Below are positions 34,118 through 46,400 of a stretch of DNA of 64,000 nt, piece after piece (the first letter of the stretch is position 1; each line of letters opens with the position of its first letter). A model generated the notes under the pieces. The model was not told where the DNA came from, did not search any database, and worked only from the letters and a program-made list of their open reading frames with translations. The stretch lies in NCBI GenBank assembly GCA_013407085.1, contig JACCGJ010011420.1, positions 1 to 64,000 on the forward strand, in the 5' to 3' direction. The DNA is from Atriophallophorus winterbourni (taxonomy: Eukaryota; Platyhelminthes; Trematoda; Plagiorchiida; Microphallidae). Both the position numbers and the translations under genes were made by a program.

Positions 34118-35185
34118 TGCGTCTGCATAATTTTGTGTACAGATCAATTATATTTGGTTCATATGATCACAATTCTCTCAATCATATTGGGGCCAAAGCT
34201 GCGTCTGACACCAGTTGTATACGGCTAGCGTGTGCTGATGACGAGTTTAAATTAAGACTACTATGTTGACGTGATTTTTCCATCACCAAGTCACTGTTGC
34301 TCAATCTGTTGGTAGTTTGGATGGCAATATCCGTTACATCATTCAGAGTTTAGATGTTAAATCGCTTCAGACATTTTCTTGTCAACGGTTAGTAATGTTT
34401 GCACCCCGTCATGACGATGAATCTCGATGGGGTTAGGAATTTTTGGAAAATGCACGAGTGTAAACTGGGCAATGTCTAAAACCGAGAAACCAGCTAGCAC
34501 CATCGAAATCCAACATTCTTTCATTGATAGCCGATTTCTGCTGTTGGTTACTGAAACTCTTATGGTTCCGCGCGACCGTCCTTGTTTTGCTTCAAATCGA
34601 GTGTCATGGTCACAATTCACGTAAGACCGCACTTCTCAACGCAGTAGTAACACTTTCAATGTGAATCGTTGCTCAAGATGGGTTGCAGTATCCTAATTGG
34701 CCAGTGTTGTTTTTCTTATTGCTGCGCCGGGTCCTTTCAGCACTGGTGAAATCTTCTGCCAGTGTTTTTGATCGCGTGATAATTATCATGTTATCAACAC
34801 CCTTCCGTCACCATTTCACCCAAAGGACAATTACGCTCTTGTTCGAGAAGATCTTTCGGGATGCAATTAAATTTCCGCTGTAAAATAGACAATTTAAGTA
34901 AAGTGGATCGTCTTCGGATTATGCAGTACTTGGTTCACCCACGTCGATTATACATCCGTGATTGCTCTGGACCAATAACCGTGGATGGCTAAACTTTTCT
35001 GCCATATGGTAATGCCTCGCGCATATAAGCCATAACTTTATTTTGACGTTTGCTTTTCACAAAACTCTGTTACGAAATGTCAGCTACTCTGTGATTTCAG
35101 TGCAACACTTGTATCGCCAAGCTAGGCACGGCAATCGTGCAGTATTTCTATGCTGTGCGGCTAACATCGTGCTAAATTGATTGGC
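34118..35185. other. 3' flank of WDR18
   Basis: Should hold the 3' UTR and poly(A) site of WDR18, but no AATAAA is clearly assignable near the stop codon. Nothing else recognised. Confidence 0.4.
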
Positions 35186-35352
35186 CACGACATTCTGAAA
35201 CACGCTGGAGTCTCACTACCATTTCTATTTTCTTTCTATTGATTTTGTCATATCTGTCTAGGCCTGGGCAACCTGACTGTATTTCAGCCCACGTGCAGAC
35301 TCTGATTGTGCGGCACTTTGCCTGGATCAGGCTTGTGTTTTCATACCATACC
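35186..35352 (+). repeat. Short dispersed repeat, most complete plus copy
   Basis: Runs from 'ctgaaacacgctggagtctc' through 'tatctgtctaggcctgggca' and 'cccacgtgcagactctg' to 'ctggatcaggcttgtg'. Other copies: 24290-24385 and 24880-24960 (halves), 27975-28155 (minus) and a trace at 26365-26395. Confidence 0.5.
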
Positions 35353-37984
35353 ATCGCCAAGCTAGGTACAGTCTCAAGCAGAAATGTGTCAATTGCCTTG
35401 ACAACACACAAGCCGGTTCCTTGCTTATGTTGATCACCGAGAAGCAAAGGCAAGCAAAAATAGAAACTTGAAACTAATCGATTGTCATCGAGTCACGAGA
35501 AGGACGGTGTAGTCATGTCTGCTACACCGGTGTTTGACACTGGAATAGGGCGTCAGTTTTGCCAAACCAAGCACGAAATTATCAGCGCACTTTTTGAACG
35601 TGCGATGCGATGCGATGTTCACGTGTTTAGCGCAATTAGCGCTGCGCCGTATTTGTCGCATTGTTATTATTTATTACCATTGAAAGCCACAACGCGTTAT
35701 CACTCAGTTCCAAACTTCGGGCAGTTTTACTACGCAAATGCTATCCGAAAAGTGGCGAACATATCGGGCGCCTATTTTCTGGCACTGGTAGACTCGTAAA
35801 TAAGTTTTAGCGTTTGAATAGTGGAGCCATTTTCATCTACCCGCCTGTACAAATTATTGTGCTCACATGAAGTTCTCGTGTTACTTTTGAATTGTTTATT
35901 TGGATCTGACATCGGTTGACCTTATTAATATCAAGTCCTTCGGAATATTGTAGAGCAGGTTGGTGAGAAAACACTCGCTTCATTGCACCGCACACTCTCA
36001 TCGTCCGTTGGACATTATCAAAGCAATGACTTTTGTTCAAACCTAGCTGGCCCTTAAATGAACATTTTCATGCGGAATTTAATGTTATACTATGAGGCCA
36101 CTTTTAAATAAGGTTCATAAAACAAACCACTAGTATTTTGATATTTTGAAACACGAATTCATTTCCTGGTCAAGCTCCCATGTCGCTTATTCGTGTGAGG
36201 TTTCTGTTGTAGGCATTAATTACTGCAATTATTGTTTTATTCGACCTCCTGCTGAAAAATTATTTCCCTCCACTGCCAGTCATTCTTTCATCCTAAGAGT
36301 GAAACGTTTGGAAATATGCTCAAACACACTACTGCTTAACATGTAATAAAGGCTACAGTTTTTTGTGAAAAGATGCAAAAGCTGTTGTTGCTGGTTCTAT
36401 GTTCTGCGGAGAACGCTCTATCTACCGGTTACTTTGGAGTTTGTGTGGATAGTAATGCAAACATCTGAACAACAACAGTAAAACCTCGCTACCCAACAAG
36501 CACTGTGAATCGTTGTGAGCTTTTTCACTTGATTATGTGTCTGAATGGCCACACGAAGCGGCTTCGGGTTTGAACAGGATGTGGTTGCTTTAGTCATTGT
36601 GAGGTCAACAATATGGCATACAGAACTGATGGACCCGTCCAAGTTTGTGTGGGTGACACTCTGCCCAGTGGAGTGCAGTAAGTCTCGATTGAAACAAGAT
36701 TCAAGAATTTATGGCATCACAAAGCATTTAGCTCAATAATTACTATAGGGTATTGAATGTTCGTTAATGCGTAAAAAAATTAGTCAATAACTCTGTGTAA
36801 TGTGTCGTATCGTCGAGTAATAGAACGATGCTGTCAAATCGTTTTGTAACGAATATGTCTCAATTCCGAAGGAATGCAGTGGCAACAACAGCTTCAGGAA
36901 GCACATTCTATGGAAAGCATGAACGTAAAATGAAAAGTATCAGCGGCATTCAATTTGGGAAATGTGAATTTGGAATGTCACTGTGTTGTAACCTTCAGCA
37001 TCACCCTATTATATCACAATAATTTATCAAGTAATAAATGAGGTGCTATCATATATCCTTCCACAGACACTTATTAATGAGCCATGGATCACATGTGGAT
37101 TATGTTACATGAGTTTGCGACAACTTGCAAGCTATCTGGTTTATTCACATTGTTACAATATCATCCTCTGCGTTCTGACCAAGATGATGAAATTGTAAAG
37201 TGTTCTCTCAAAGTGGTTCTGCTGTCAAACAAGCGCTTGCGGAACGTGATCTTACTGTCCATACCTAATGAGTGCATGGACCCGTCAGAGTGTGGTGGAA
37301 AAGCATTTTTGTTCTGTCGGTAAACTCAATACTTTTACCCACAGTTACTGGTTCCGCCCAACGGTGCCAGATTGCAAATTTAACGTTTCTTGCGACACAC
37401 GGGTTCATTGAATTGAACAAGTGAATTCAGATGAAACAAGTGGTGTCACGACGCATTACACGTTTGTCAAGCTACAAGACGCGGAACGGCTTTCTAGCGA
37501 CAACTTAGATTTAATCGATCAAAAAGCCAAGATAAAATTATTTGAAAGACCTCGGTTTCCAACGAGATATCGTTTTTATACAAAACGCGTAAACATAATT
37601 AACATACAAAGTAGGTATGTAGGTAAAGTTGAATGAATTTTTTCGTGTTTCCATTAGAACCATACTGTGTACTAACACTATTATATGCCATTGACGATTT
37701 TATAAAATCTCCTGATGGCCATATGGCCAAGTATGTTTTTTCGTTTGACAATAATATTGAAGAATATTTTTTGATATTTTTACCATCCAGCCCGATGCAC
37801 ATTGTTGTGGGTCTTGTAAAGCATAGCATTTTTACACACATCTCATCTATGAATGAGCAGTTTAGCAGTTTAACTTGACAATGTTATCTGCCATGTTTAT
37901 GTGTGATTGCTAAAATATGAAAAAGTCAACAACACGATTTGTGTCCTCCTCTTGTTTCAAAATTGAATAGAATTTTAATCACTT
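35353..37984. other. Intergenic, nothing firmly recognised
   Basis: Short frames occur but none resembles a known protein. 36476-36492 (cagtaaaacctcgctac) looks like one pogo/Tigger-type inverted-repeat end without a partner. 37245-37300 has a very decayed hammerhead-like block (CTAATGAGTGC). Confidence 0.4.
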
Positions 37985-38290
37985 TCCCACTCTTCCAAGG
38001 CTAACTAAGCATGATCTTACTGTCTCAACCTGTTGACAGCAAATAGTCTGAAACCGGGGATGTGAGCAACACAATACATTGGTCGTTTCTAAGCATCTTG
38101 AGTCATCGAACAAGAACCACGATGTGATTCTTTGTTTGAAGAGCCTGGATCGTTGTAAGAACCATATTTAACAATGGCAATAATGTTTCACTTTGTTTAC
38201 CTCTGAGCAGCTGTTTCAATGTTTATTAAACCAATTCTTGCTTTCTCACCCTGATGACTGTAAACAGTCAGAAAACACTTCAAAGTGATT
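37985..38290 (+). repeat. Hammerhead-type repeat, tandem dimer (plus)
   Basis: Two cores 221 bp apart. The first: CTGTTGA (38030-38036), loop AAATA, GAAA (38050-38053), CCGG (38054-38057). The second: CTGATGA (38251-38257), AAACA, GAAA (38271-38274), then ACAC in place of CCGG. Each core has at least one disabling change. It directly adjoins the 3' end of the large CR1 element. Confidence 0.65.
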
Positions 38291-41200
38291 CAAAGTTGAT
38301 TCAAAGTTGTAATGGTCTAAAAAGCATTTAGCTTAACAATAACAATAGGATGGAGCTATGAGTTATATACAATAAAAAGAAGAAGAACACGGAAACTCAT
38401 GTAGTGTAATCCGTACACCATATTGGGTTTTCTCTCAAGTATTTGTCCAATTAAGCTTTAAAAATATCCAGGTTGGCTGATTGAGTAACAATGGAGGGGA
38501 GAGTGTTCCATGTGAAGCTTACACGTACAGCATACGAATATCTTCGACAGTTCAGTCTTGAATTGGGAATAAGCACTGTAAGTTCATGATTCCGACCAGC
38601 ACGGGGTGGCGAGCGTGTGATAAGTTTGGACAAGGGATGGTTAGGGACGTGCATAATGTTGTACATTAGTATGAGGTCACCTCTTAGTCAACGACAACGA
38701 AAGTCTAAAAGATTGAGACTCCTCAAACGTTCTTCATATGGTTTAGAAGCTAGTCCGGGTACAAGCTTTGTGGTTCGGTGGTAAATACGCTGCAGAAGAT
38801 TGATGTCTTTCTGAATCCAGGGTGACCAAGCCTGAACAGCGTACTCCATCGCTGGTCTCAGATAGGTGTTTATGATACGGGGTACTGACTGATTCGAGAA
38901 TCTGCCGAAAATTCGTTTCAATAACGCCAATACTTGTGACGCCTTTTTGTATACCGCTTTGCACTGCAGTGAAGTCTTCAGACTTGAACTGGTCCAAACA
39001 CCCAAATCCTTCTCTTCAGTTGTCCAGACGAGTTGGTGGGACCCAAGAGTGTAGTTGTAGTTCACGGTCTTTCCAATGTTTAACACCTTGCACTTTTGAA
39101 AGTTGAAGGGTAGTTTGTTTCTCAGAGACCAATCGTGCAATGTGTTTAGATCCTCCTACAAAATTTCACAGTCGTCATTTGTACGTATGCTTCTCCAAAG
39201 CTTGATATCGTCTGCAAATAACATAATCTTGCATTTAACACGCTCGGGAATGTCGTTTGCGTAGATCAAAAACTAAATCGGTCCGAGGACCGAACCCTGG
39301 GGCACTCCGCTTGTAATTTCAAATGATTTCGATAAGGCGCCGTCAACTCTGACTTGGGCACTCCTGTCGCGTAAATAGTTTTCTAGCCAAGCAAGAAGTT
39401 TTCCTGTTATCCCGTGCAATTCAAGTTTCTGGATTAAAATACTATGATTGACGCGGTCGAAAGCCTTTGACATGTCTAAAAAGCATGCGTGGATGGAGTG
39501 ACCGCTGTCCACACATTCAGTCCAGTCGTTTAAGGTAAGCAAGAGGTTAGATAGACATGAGTGATGTTTCTTAAAACCGTGCTGTTCAGTCGCAAGCAGT
39601 CTATTGGTTTCGAGGTGATTGGTGATTTTTTTCGCTACTAAACTCTCTAACACTTTAGAAATTACTGGCAACAACGTAACTGGTCTATAGTTCGCAGCGT
39701 CTGATCGATTCCCGCCCTTGTAGATTGGTATGATGATACCAGATTTCCATTCCGCGGGAACGATACTATTTTCGAGCGAAATTTGGAATAACGTGTTGAG
39801 TGGACCACACAATGAGGATGCACATTGTTTGAGGATAAAAGGAGTGATTCCATCTGCTCCTGGTGACTTTGCGGTATTCAAACGAAGAAGCCTGAGCATG
39901 ACACACTCATTGTTTATGGAGATTTCGTTTAGTATTTCATCGGAAAAGCCGATCGAATGCGGCGTAAGATGCACTGATTCCTTGGGACTAAAAACTTTGC
40001 AGTAGTAACCTGCAAGAACTTCGGCAGCCTCGGAACGCAGTCGTAGTTAAACCATGAGGTGTGCGTAGTGCTGAGATTCCTGGCTTAATTTTTGATGTGG
40101 TGTTAACAATCTGGTACAGGACTTTGGGGTTCCGCTCCATTATGGTCAGTAGTCTTGCCTGGTGAGACTGCTTGTCCTCGGTGATAAGAGAGGTGACCTT
40201 GTTCCTCAACAGACGATATGATTCCCAATTATATGGCATCGGATTCTGGACATAGTTTCTCCATGCATCGTTGCGTATCTCAATCCACTTCCGTGTACGG
40301 CTTCTCAATGTGAAGGTAAATCGTTTTTTCGTTGTCTTCGGCACAAATCTGGAATGTAGTTTTATTTCATCACACAGCTTTTCTATGAAGTTTACCCAAG
40401 AACGATGCACGTCCGCGGTGTCTGGTTTCCAGTCAGAAATGGTTCGAAGAGCATTGTGAAGACTTCCAATATCCAGTTGTAGTTTTGTTTTGTTGATGTC
40501 ATTCATTCTTTCGGCTTGACAAACTTAATCGAATAAGAGAACCAGGTGGTCGCTAGAACCCAATGGAGTTTCGTATCCCAGATTTTCGACGGCGTGTTCC
40601 TCACTTGTTAGTATTAGATCCAGGACGGATGGCATGTTACCTTCCCTATATCTAGTGTTATCAAATACGTGGTTATAAAAAGGAATATCGAAGATCAGTT
40701 CTTGAAACGCATCGTCGAGCGAATTCGTCGAAAGAGCGTTTATCTTCATCAAGTTTCGAAGGTTGAAATCTCCGATAACTAGCAGTGGCGTTTGAAATGT
40801 GGCAGCCAGAAGTCGAATTTTCTGGAGTAGCTCAACATTGTGCGCGTCACTTGCGCTCGGAGCCCGATAAATCACGCCAACAATGCAGTTCTCACCAGTT
40901 GTCAGCTTAATTGAGCACCACAGAGTATCCTGTACACGTAGGTCAATATCGTCAATTTCTCTGAATGATAACTGTTGGTTGTAGTAAAGTGCTACGCCAC
41001 CGCCGCGTCCCATACGGTCTTGACGGAGAGGAGACATTCCTTTCAATGCTAGTTCATTGTCTGATAAATGAGGTTCAAACCATGTTTCGGTAATTGCAAC
41101 TAAGTCCGGTGAGTGCTGTATACATACAGTATCAAGCTCCTGTATTTTGTTTCTCAGACACTGCGCGTTCGTATAGAGGCACTTTATGGTTTTATGGGTT

Positions 41201-42662
41201 AACAATGATGGACAATGTGAAAGACTAGTTTTAGTTCCAGGTTGTGATATGTTTGGCAAAGATTGAGGGTTGGTATGCATAAATTCAATCCGGCTCACAG
41301 TGTACAGCTGAGGCGTTGAAGTCGTTTCTACTTTCCGACTCGGCGTGAGTCGGAGCACATATTAGTGGATTCGCCGACCCAGAATTAGTCGGCTGCTCCA
41401 CGTTTTTGTCTCAGGTGCATTTGGTAGCGAAGTCATTTCAGGAACAATAGTGTTCGTGCTTTTTATGTCGTATACAGCCCGAATACGAATTTCAAGAGGT
41501 GCAAATTTTCGGCATTGATACCACGCCTCGAGTATTCTGTCCTTCATCTCATCTGTGCGGAATGATATTTTGAGAGGAGGAGGCTGATGCGTTTCTTTTT
41601 TCGGTATAAGGCGCATAACATGAGTCGTTATTATGTCTTTTAAATCTAGGATCTCTTGTAAAAATCTCCATTCGCTGCAATCGTGTTGCAGACGTTTGCT
41701 GGATTCTACTTCGTTCGAAATTGGTACACCGTGAACTATAACAGCTTTGCGATTCATAGCTTCTTTTGCTAGTTCCGGATTATTACGACGAATTTGCCGT
41801 TCTTCCCACGGAACGTCCGGAAATATTCGCACAGCCGATTTGTTTACCACTAAGAGGGATGAGGCGAGCAACATATTTTCTACAACTTGGACGGACATTA
41901 GCACTACACGCAGTAACCTGGGTGTGTTCGCACGAGATGAGTTCGGGGGTCTAAACAATCGTGTCAGTGACGCATGTGGGGCAGTGATGTCTAAGCTTCT
42001 GCAAAGGTCATTCCATTGATTCCTGTCATCTGCTTCGCGTTACTTTATCGATGGCGAAGTTGATTCAACGAGATTACTACAAATTACCGTTATATCTTCA
42101 ATGTTTCTCTTTTGGGGGGTTTTAGTGTTCGAATTCTTCGGTCTAAGCTTATGCACATCCTTCGATAATTCAGCAGTATCATTCACTTGACTACAGGTCT
42201 GATTCGCAGACTCATCGGTCGTACCGAGCTGTTGGAAGGGACTTTGGTCGATTTCTGGAGAAATCAGATTTTCCGTTGTAGCTAGTGCTTCCCTGTAAGA
42301 CTTGCGGTTAATGAGGTTAGGGACTGCGTTTAGAACTGGTTTCAGCGCTTTCTGACACGCAAATGTTTGGAAAGACTCTAACGTGTTTTCAAGTCATTTA
42401 AGGTTCGCCTCTACTGCGAACATGCGTCTTTCCATAATTGAATCAGCGTTTTCGGCTCTTGATAAATCACTATTTACTTTCAATCTGCATGGATTACATA
42501 TATAGCAAATGCCTGGTAATTTTTCATTGTTAATTAGAGTCACAGATTCGGGTGATAAATACTTTTCACAGTTCGCATGAATAGCAATTGAACACAAGTA
42601 ACATTTAACTTGACGCGATCTGGGACTTATCAACTTTTGACAAAGTTTGCACTTTTTACAAG
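38291..42662 (-). mobile_element. CR1-like LINE, nearly full length
   Basis: Read on the minus strand: ORF1 (42702-42394 and 41958-41362), ORF2 endonuclease (41358-40525), linker (40506-39988), RT (39974-39273), then C-terminal parts to 38451 and a 3' UTR with 'taatggtctaaaaagcattt' and a TTCAAAGTGA-type tail at 38280-38310. ORF2 lies in one frame from 41358 to about 39988 and in another from 39974 to 38451. So the visible damage is one frameshift plus a handful of single stops (for example TAG near 39271 and near 39157). This is the youngest-looking LINE of the window and can serve as reference for the CR1 fragments. Confidence 0.9.
38451..41358 (-). pseudogene. CR1 ORF2: AP-endonuclease and reverse transcriptase, broken
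   Basis: The endonuclease part shows AITETWFEPHLSDNELAL, GVIYRAPSASDAHN, LLVIGDFNLR and SSDHLVLLFD, covering the catalytic Glu, Asp-Phe-Asn and Ser-Asp-His motifs of APE-type LINE endonucleases. The RT part shows PAEWKSGIIIPIYKGGN, ACFLDMSKAFDRVNHSILIQ, ITSGVPQGSVLGPI and, beyond a stop, the LFADDIKLW catalytic motif (about 39225-39200). The C-terminus has LLQRIYHRTTKLVPGL and SRLNCRRYSYAVRVSFTWNT. One frameshift near 39980 and several single stops inactivate it. It starts directly after the ORF1 stop in the same phase (TAATATGTG). Confidence 0.85.
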
Positions 42663-42702
42663 CCTCGTGGTATGTAATTGCTGGGAATGTGAGCAACATC
42701 AT
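41362..42702 (-). pseudogene. CR1 ORF1 with PHD-like zinc finger, broken
   Basis: The N-terminal frame 42702-42394 has a PHD-like Cys/His array: CKKCKLC, then KCYLCSIAIHANCEKYL, then CYICNPC, as known for ORF1 proteins of CR1-type LINEs. The second frame, 41958-41362 in the same phase, contains RRNNPELAKEAMNRKAVIVH and LIPKKETHQPPPLKISFR, resembling ORF1 nucleic-acid-binding regions. Stops separate the two frames between about 42394 and 41958. The first about 15 codons, including the ATGATG, match the hammerhead-type repeat (see 42663-42705), so the true ORF1 start may be lost. Confidence 0.75.
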
Positions 42703-42705
42703 AAT
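42663..42705 (+). repeat. Hammerhead-type repeat fragment at CR1 5' border
   Basis: The stretch 'cgtggtatgtaattgctgggaatgtgagcaacatcataat', split here as cgtggtatgtaattgctggg and aatgtgagcaacatcataat, matches the unit part just after the predicted cleavage site (gtggtgtgtaagtgcgggg, atgtgagcaacacattac) with few mismatches. A second similar fragment is at 43553-43595. Confidence 0.5.
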
Positions 42706-43437
42706 TTAATCCATTTAATTTCATTCATGGACTTAGCATATAATGTCATTGTTTCTACCTGCAAACTTTCGATTTCACAACGCCTTGATTTTGAATATTT
42801 GTTTGCTTTTATTCGCATATCCTGGGGTGTTATGCAGTTACAGGCTCATTTTTACCGCAGATTCTTGAATCTTGATCTGGAATCGTGAATCCTAAGAGTT
42901 ATTGTAGTGCAATAGTTAAAATTGCATATCTCTTGTTCTTCTGGTTGGATTGCCAGAAATATATTTCTCTATTATTCAAATGAAGCAAATGGTTTACGAG
43001 AATGCGAAATCAAAATTAATGCCGCAAGACTTGTTATAAATCAGCATATACCGATGTACTTTATGCATAACAAACTCTTTCTTATCCTGTCCATTTTGAA
43101 AATTCCTTTCTATTGTTTACGCATTAGCATTGAACCTTTGTTCACTCGCCGGGATTCACGCAACACATTCCTCAACATAAAAGAATAGTTGTACTCATGA
43201 TGGAATGTTGTTATGTGCACTTATATTCATTGTTTTTCATTACACCCCCTTCGTTGTATTATTCTAGGTTGTTGTTAGCACTTTTTGTATGCAAAACAGA
43301 AATGATTTCTTCTTCATAGTGACCTCATAGTTATTGTATGCAACGTTTCAATCGGTGGAATTTGAATCTGTGTATATAAATATTAAGGATGGATACCAGT
43401 TGAATATAGTCCAGCCTTACACAACCAACACGTACAG
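42706..43437. other. Upstream region of the metalloproteinase gene
   Basis: Presumed promoter and 5' UTR of the downstream gene. No TATA box or other element can be named with confidence. 43370-43380 has 'tgtatataaata', about 60 bp before the ATG, a possible TATA-like site. Confidence 0.35.
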
Positions 43438-46400
43438 ATGCAGTTTGAAAGCTTTTTCCTTCTAATCATCTTTGGTAATTTTTTGAAAGAATGTGAGCCG
43501 AAACCTGTTCCGGAAGATGTGGAACTCAGTATGGTAAGTAGAAGCGGAATATTAGTAAATGCGTGGGATGTGAACAACACATTACATTAGTAAGAATATT
43601 TTTGCTAGAATTACTTCATTTTATAGGCTTGCTTTCTGCTTCTCATCATGACGTACGTCAGTTGGTAACTTGTTGATAAAGCAATAGACGGAAGAGGTGA
43701 TTTTCTGTGAATGTATAAGTTGAGGCCACCCACTGCTATCGTTTGTGCGTTACATTATTCCCAATATAAATGCATCATAAACTCCAATTGAAAATTATTC
43801 CAAGTCCATTGTATAGCATCCTTAGCTTAGTATGATATACTATGTTAGGGCAGATACTGAAGTCGAAATCTAAAGAATCCTTTAGTCTAATTTTGAATAT
43901 CTCAATTATACCATCACATCTTGATGTCAGACAGATCTATAGATACACGGGACATTATATTTTTGAGTTATGAAGACTCATTTTTTCTTATGTATGCAGG
44001 TGAAGTTTCTAATAAGATGTCAAACATACATACAAATATGTATATATACATATATATAGATAGGATATTTTATTAAACATTTTAAGTGGAACGTAAGAGC
44101 ATGAACAAAATAAACTTATAAGCACAAATGATTCAATTCAATTTAATGGTCTAAAAAGCATAACTTTACAACAAAAAAACCAGAATAATGTGGGAATTAC
44201 GAATAACATAGGTAGTAAACACGGGATTTGTATGATTACTGAACAGTTCAGGAATAAGTTAAAAATACATTGGGTAGAAACTGTTTTCAGTCGGTTGATG
44301 GCACATATAAATCCATGGGGTCATGATGAATAGTTTACTTAGATGCATGGGTTCACATTTCGAAGCTTTAATGGTGTAGAATATATAGGTTCAACGTTTG
44401 AATGGATCGACATGAATTTATCCAAGTTCAATTTGAATATATCCAAGTTCGGTGAATGTGCAACATTACATGGTAGGGAGTTCCAGGTAAAACATGCACG
44501 TACAGAATTAAAATACCTTCGCTAGTTCAGTCTTGAGTCGGGAATAAGTACTGTGTAGTCATGATTCCGGTAGGTTTGGGGTGGTCTATTCGCGGGATGG
44601 TTGGGGGTATGCAATATATAGAACATAAGAATCAAATCACCTCTAAACTGGCAGTAGCGAGATTCGAAGAGATTGAGAATTGGAATACGGTTTTCGTAGT
44701 ATTAAAATGTCCTCGGTTGAAATTTACTAGTTGCAGTTAATTATGAATCATAAACAATTTAATAAAACGAAACCTTTTAAGCATGAATACTCATCAATAT
44801 TTTGTTGACAACGGAGAAGGAAGGAACATAAGAATACACTACACCATGATCATTAATCGCATTGAATTACTATCAAACATATAGAATAGATATCCTAGTA
44901 TAACTTGAAATGATTCCTTCCTCGTTATTAGAAATTACTTGAAAAATACGGCTTCTACAAACCAGAAGACAATGAAAATCGGATGCTAAAAAAACACACG
45001 ACATTCGATGCAAAATATGAAGCAATAAAAAGTTTCCAAATGGAATACAAATTGCCAGTCACTGGTGAGATCGACCGCATGACGGCCAAGGTTTTGACTG
45101 CACGCAGATGTGGAAATCCAGATGTTCCAAAACACACCACATCTTTCTTGCGAAGGCAACCACGTTCCGTCGAGAAATGGAAAAATTCGACATTATTATG
45201 GAGGTAGCGTAGTTTGATTTCTCTCGATTCATTAAATCTCAAAATTGCAACTTATTTAATTCGATCAAATCATCTTCAAACAATTTTACGGTTTTATGCT
45301 GTTATTTTATTCCACTCAAGGACTAATTTTTTATGTGTTGATGATTTCTAGTCGGGCCGCTCCTTATTTATAGTATCTTTTTACGTTAAACCTGATTCTA
45401 CAATACTGGCAAATTTAACGACCCATGTTTAACCTCGTAACACAATTGACGCCAGCCAGGCCTTCGGATTTAGTGAACCAGTACTGAGAAGTTGGATTAA
45501 ACTTCATTTGGTAATCAGTCAGGGAATATAACAAAAGAGTATTTTTTTACGTTATCATAGACTTCAAATATGGGCTACGAGGAAAATGTAAAATTTATTT
45601 TAAAAGCGAATCATCAATAACACTAATTGAGCATTGCTATGTGTTGCAGCAAAAATTTCCAATACATCATTTGAATTTGATCAGAACTTGTTCATTTGAT
45701 CGTATTGTTTTTCTTAATTATAATTTGCTGTGATCTATGATATTGAGTGCAATAGTAATTGGACTCAATTATACAGAAAACGGCATTTTCACTGATAACT
45801 GCAGAATACTTTAACAAGTTACAACTATGTAAATGTTAAATTTGTGGATATTTTGAATTTTTTGAAAGTTTGCATCATGTATGTGCCTTGAATCTGCGAC
45901 GATCATTGAGCACAGAGAGACTTGTATGTGCTTCTTCAACTTCTCTAATACACAGAAGATAGAGGATAGATTTCAGTGCTTCCATTATGAAACGTCGTTA
46001 TCAAATTTGTGAATATTTCGATGGGGTTGGCATGGTTGAGTACCCACAAACAAACAACATGTTCCCCACATAACACTTAGATTGTACATATTAGAGCAAG
46101 TTCTTGGGTAGAATGGTAAATAAATCTTCCCTAATACATTATTTTCGTATAGTGATCTAAGAACAATAAATAACATAAACAAAATGCATTGAAGATCGCT
46201 CACCATAAGCGGATTTGTGTCGACCGCGTATCATATAAATTTCAGGTAGCAACATAACCATGCAATCAATTGATGAAGAATATTAAAGCAAATTAAAAAA
46301 AATTGTACGCTAAAAGCCTTCAAAGCACACCGACAGTACATGTTGACCATCTTCGGTTCGAATTAGCAATGTCCAGACAACTGCAGGCAGTTTTTATGGG

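Noticed and set aside
36476..36492. Single pogo/Tigger-type end
   Set aside because: No partner inverted repeat was found within a reasonable distance.
37245..37300. Hammerhead-like CTAATGAGTGC block
   Set aside because: Stem II does not close, GAAA and CCGG are missing; too decayed to call.
37633..37878. 81-residue hydrophobic frame
   Set aside because: AT-rich chance frame, also open on the opposite strand, with no similarity I can name.
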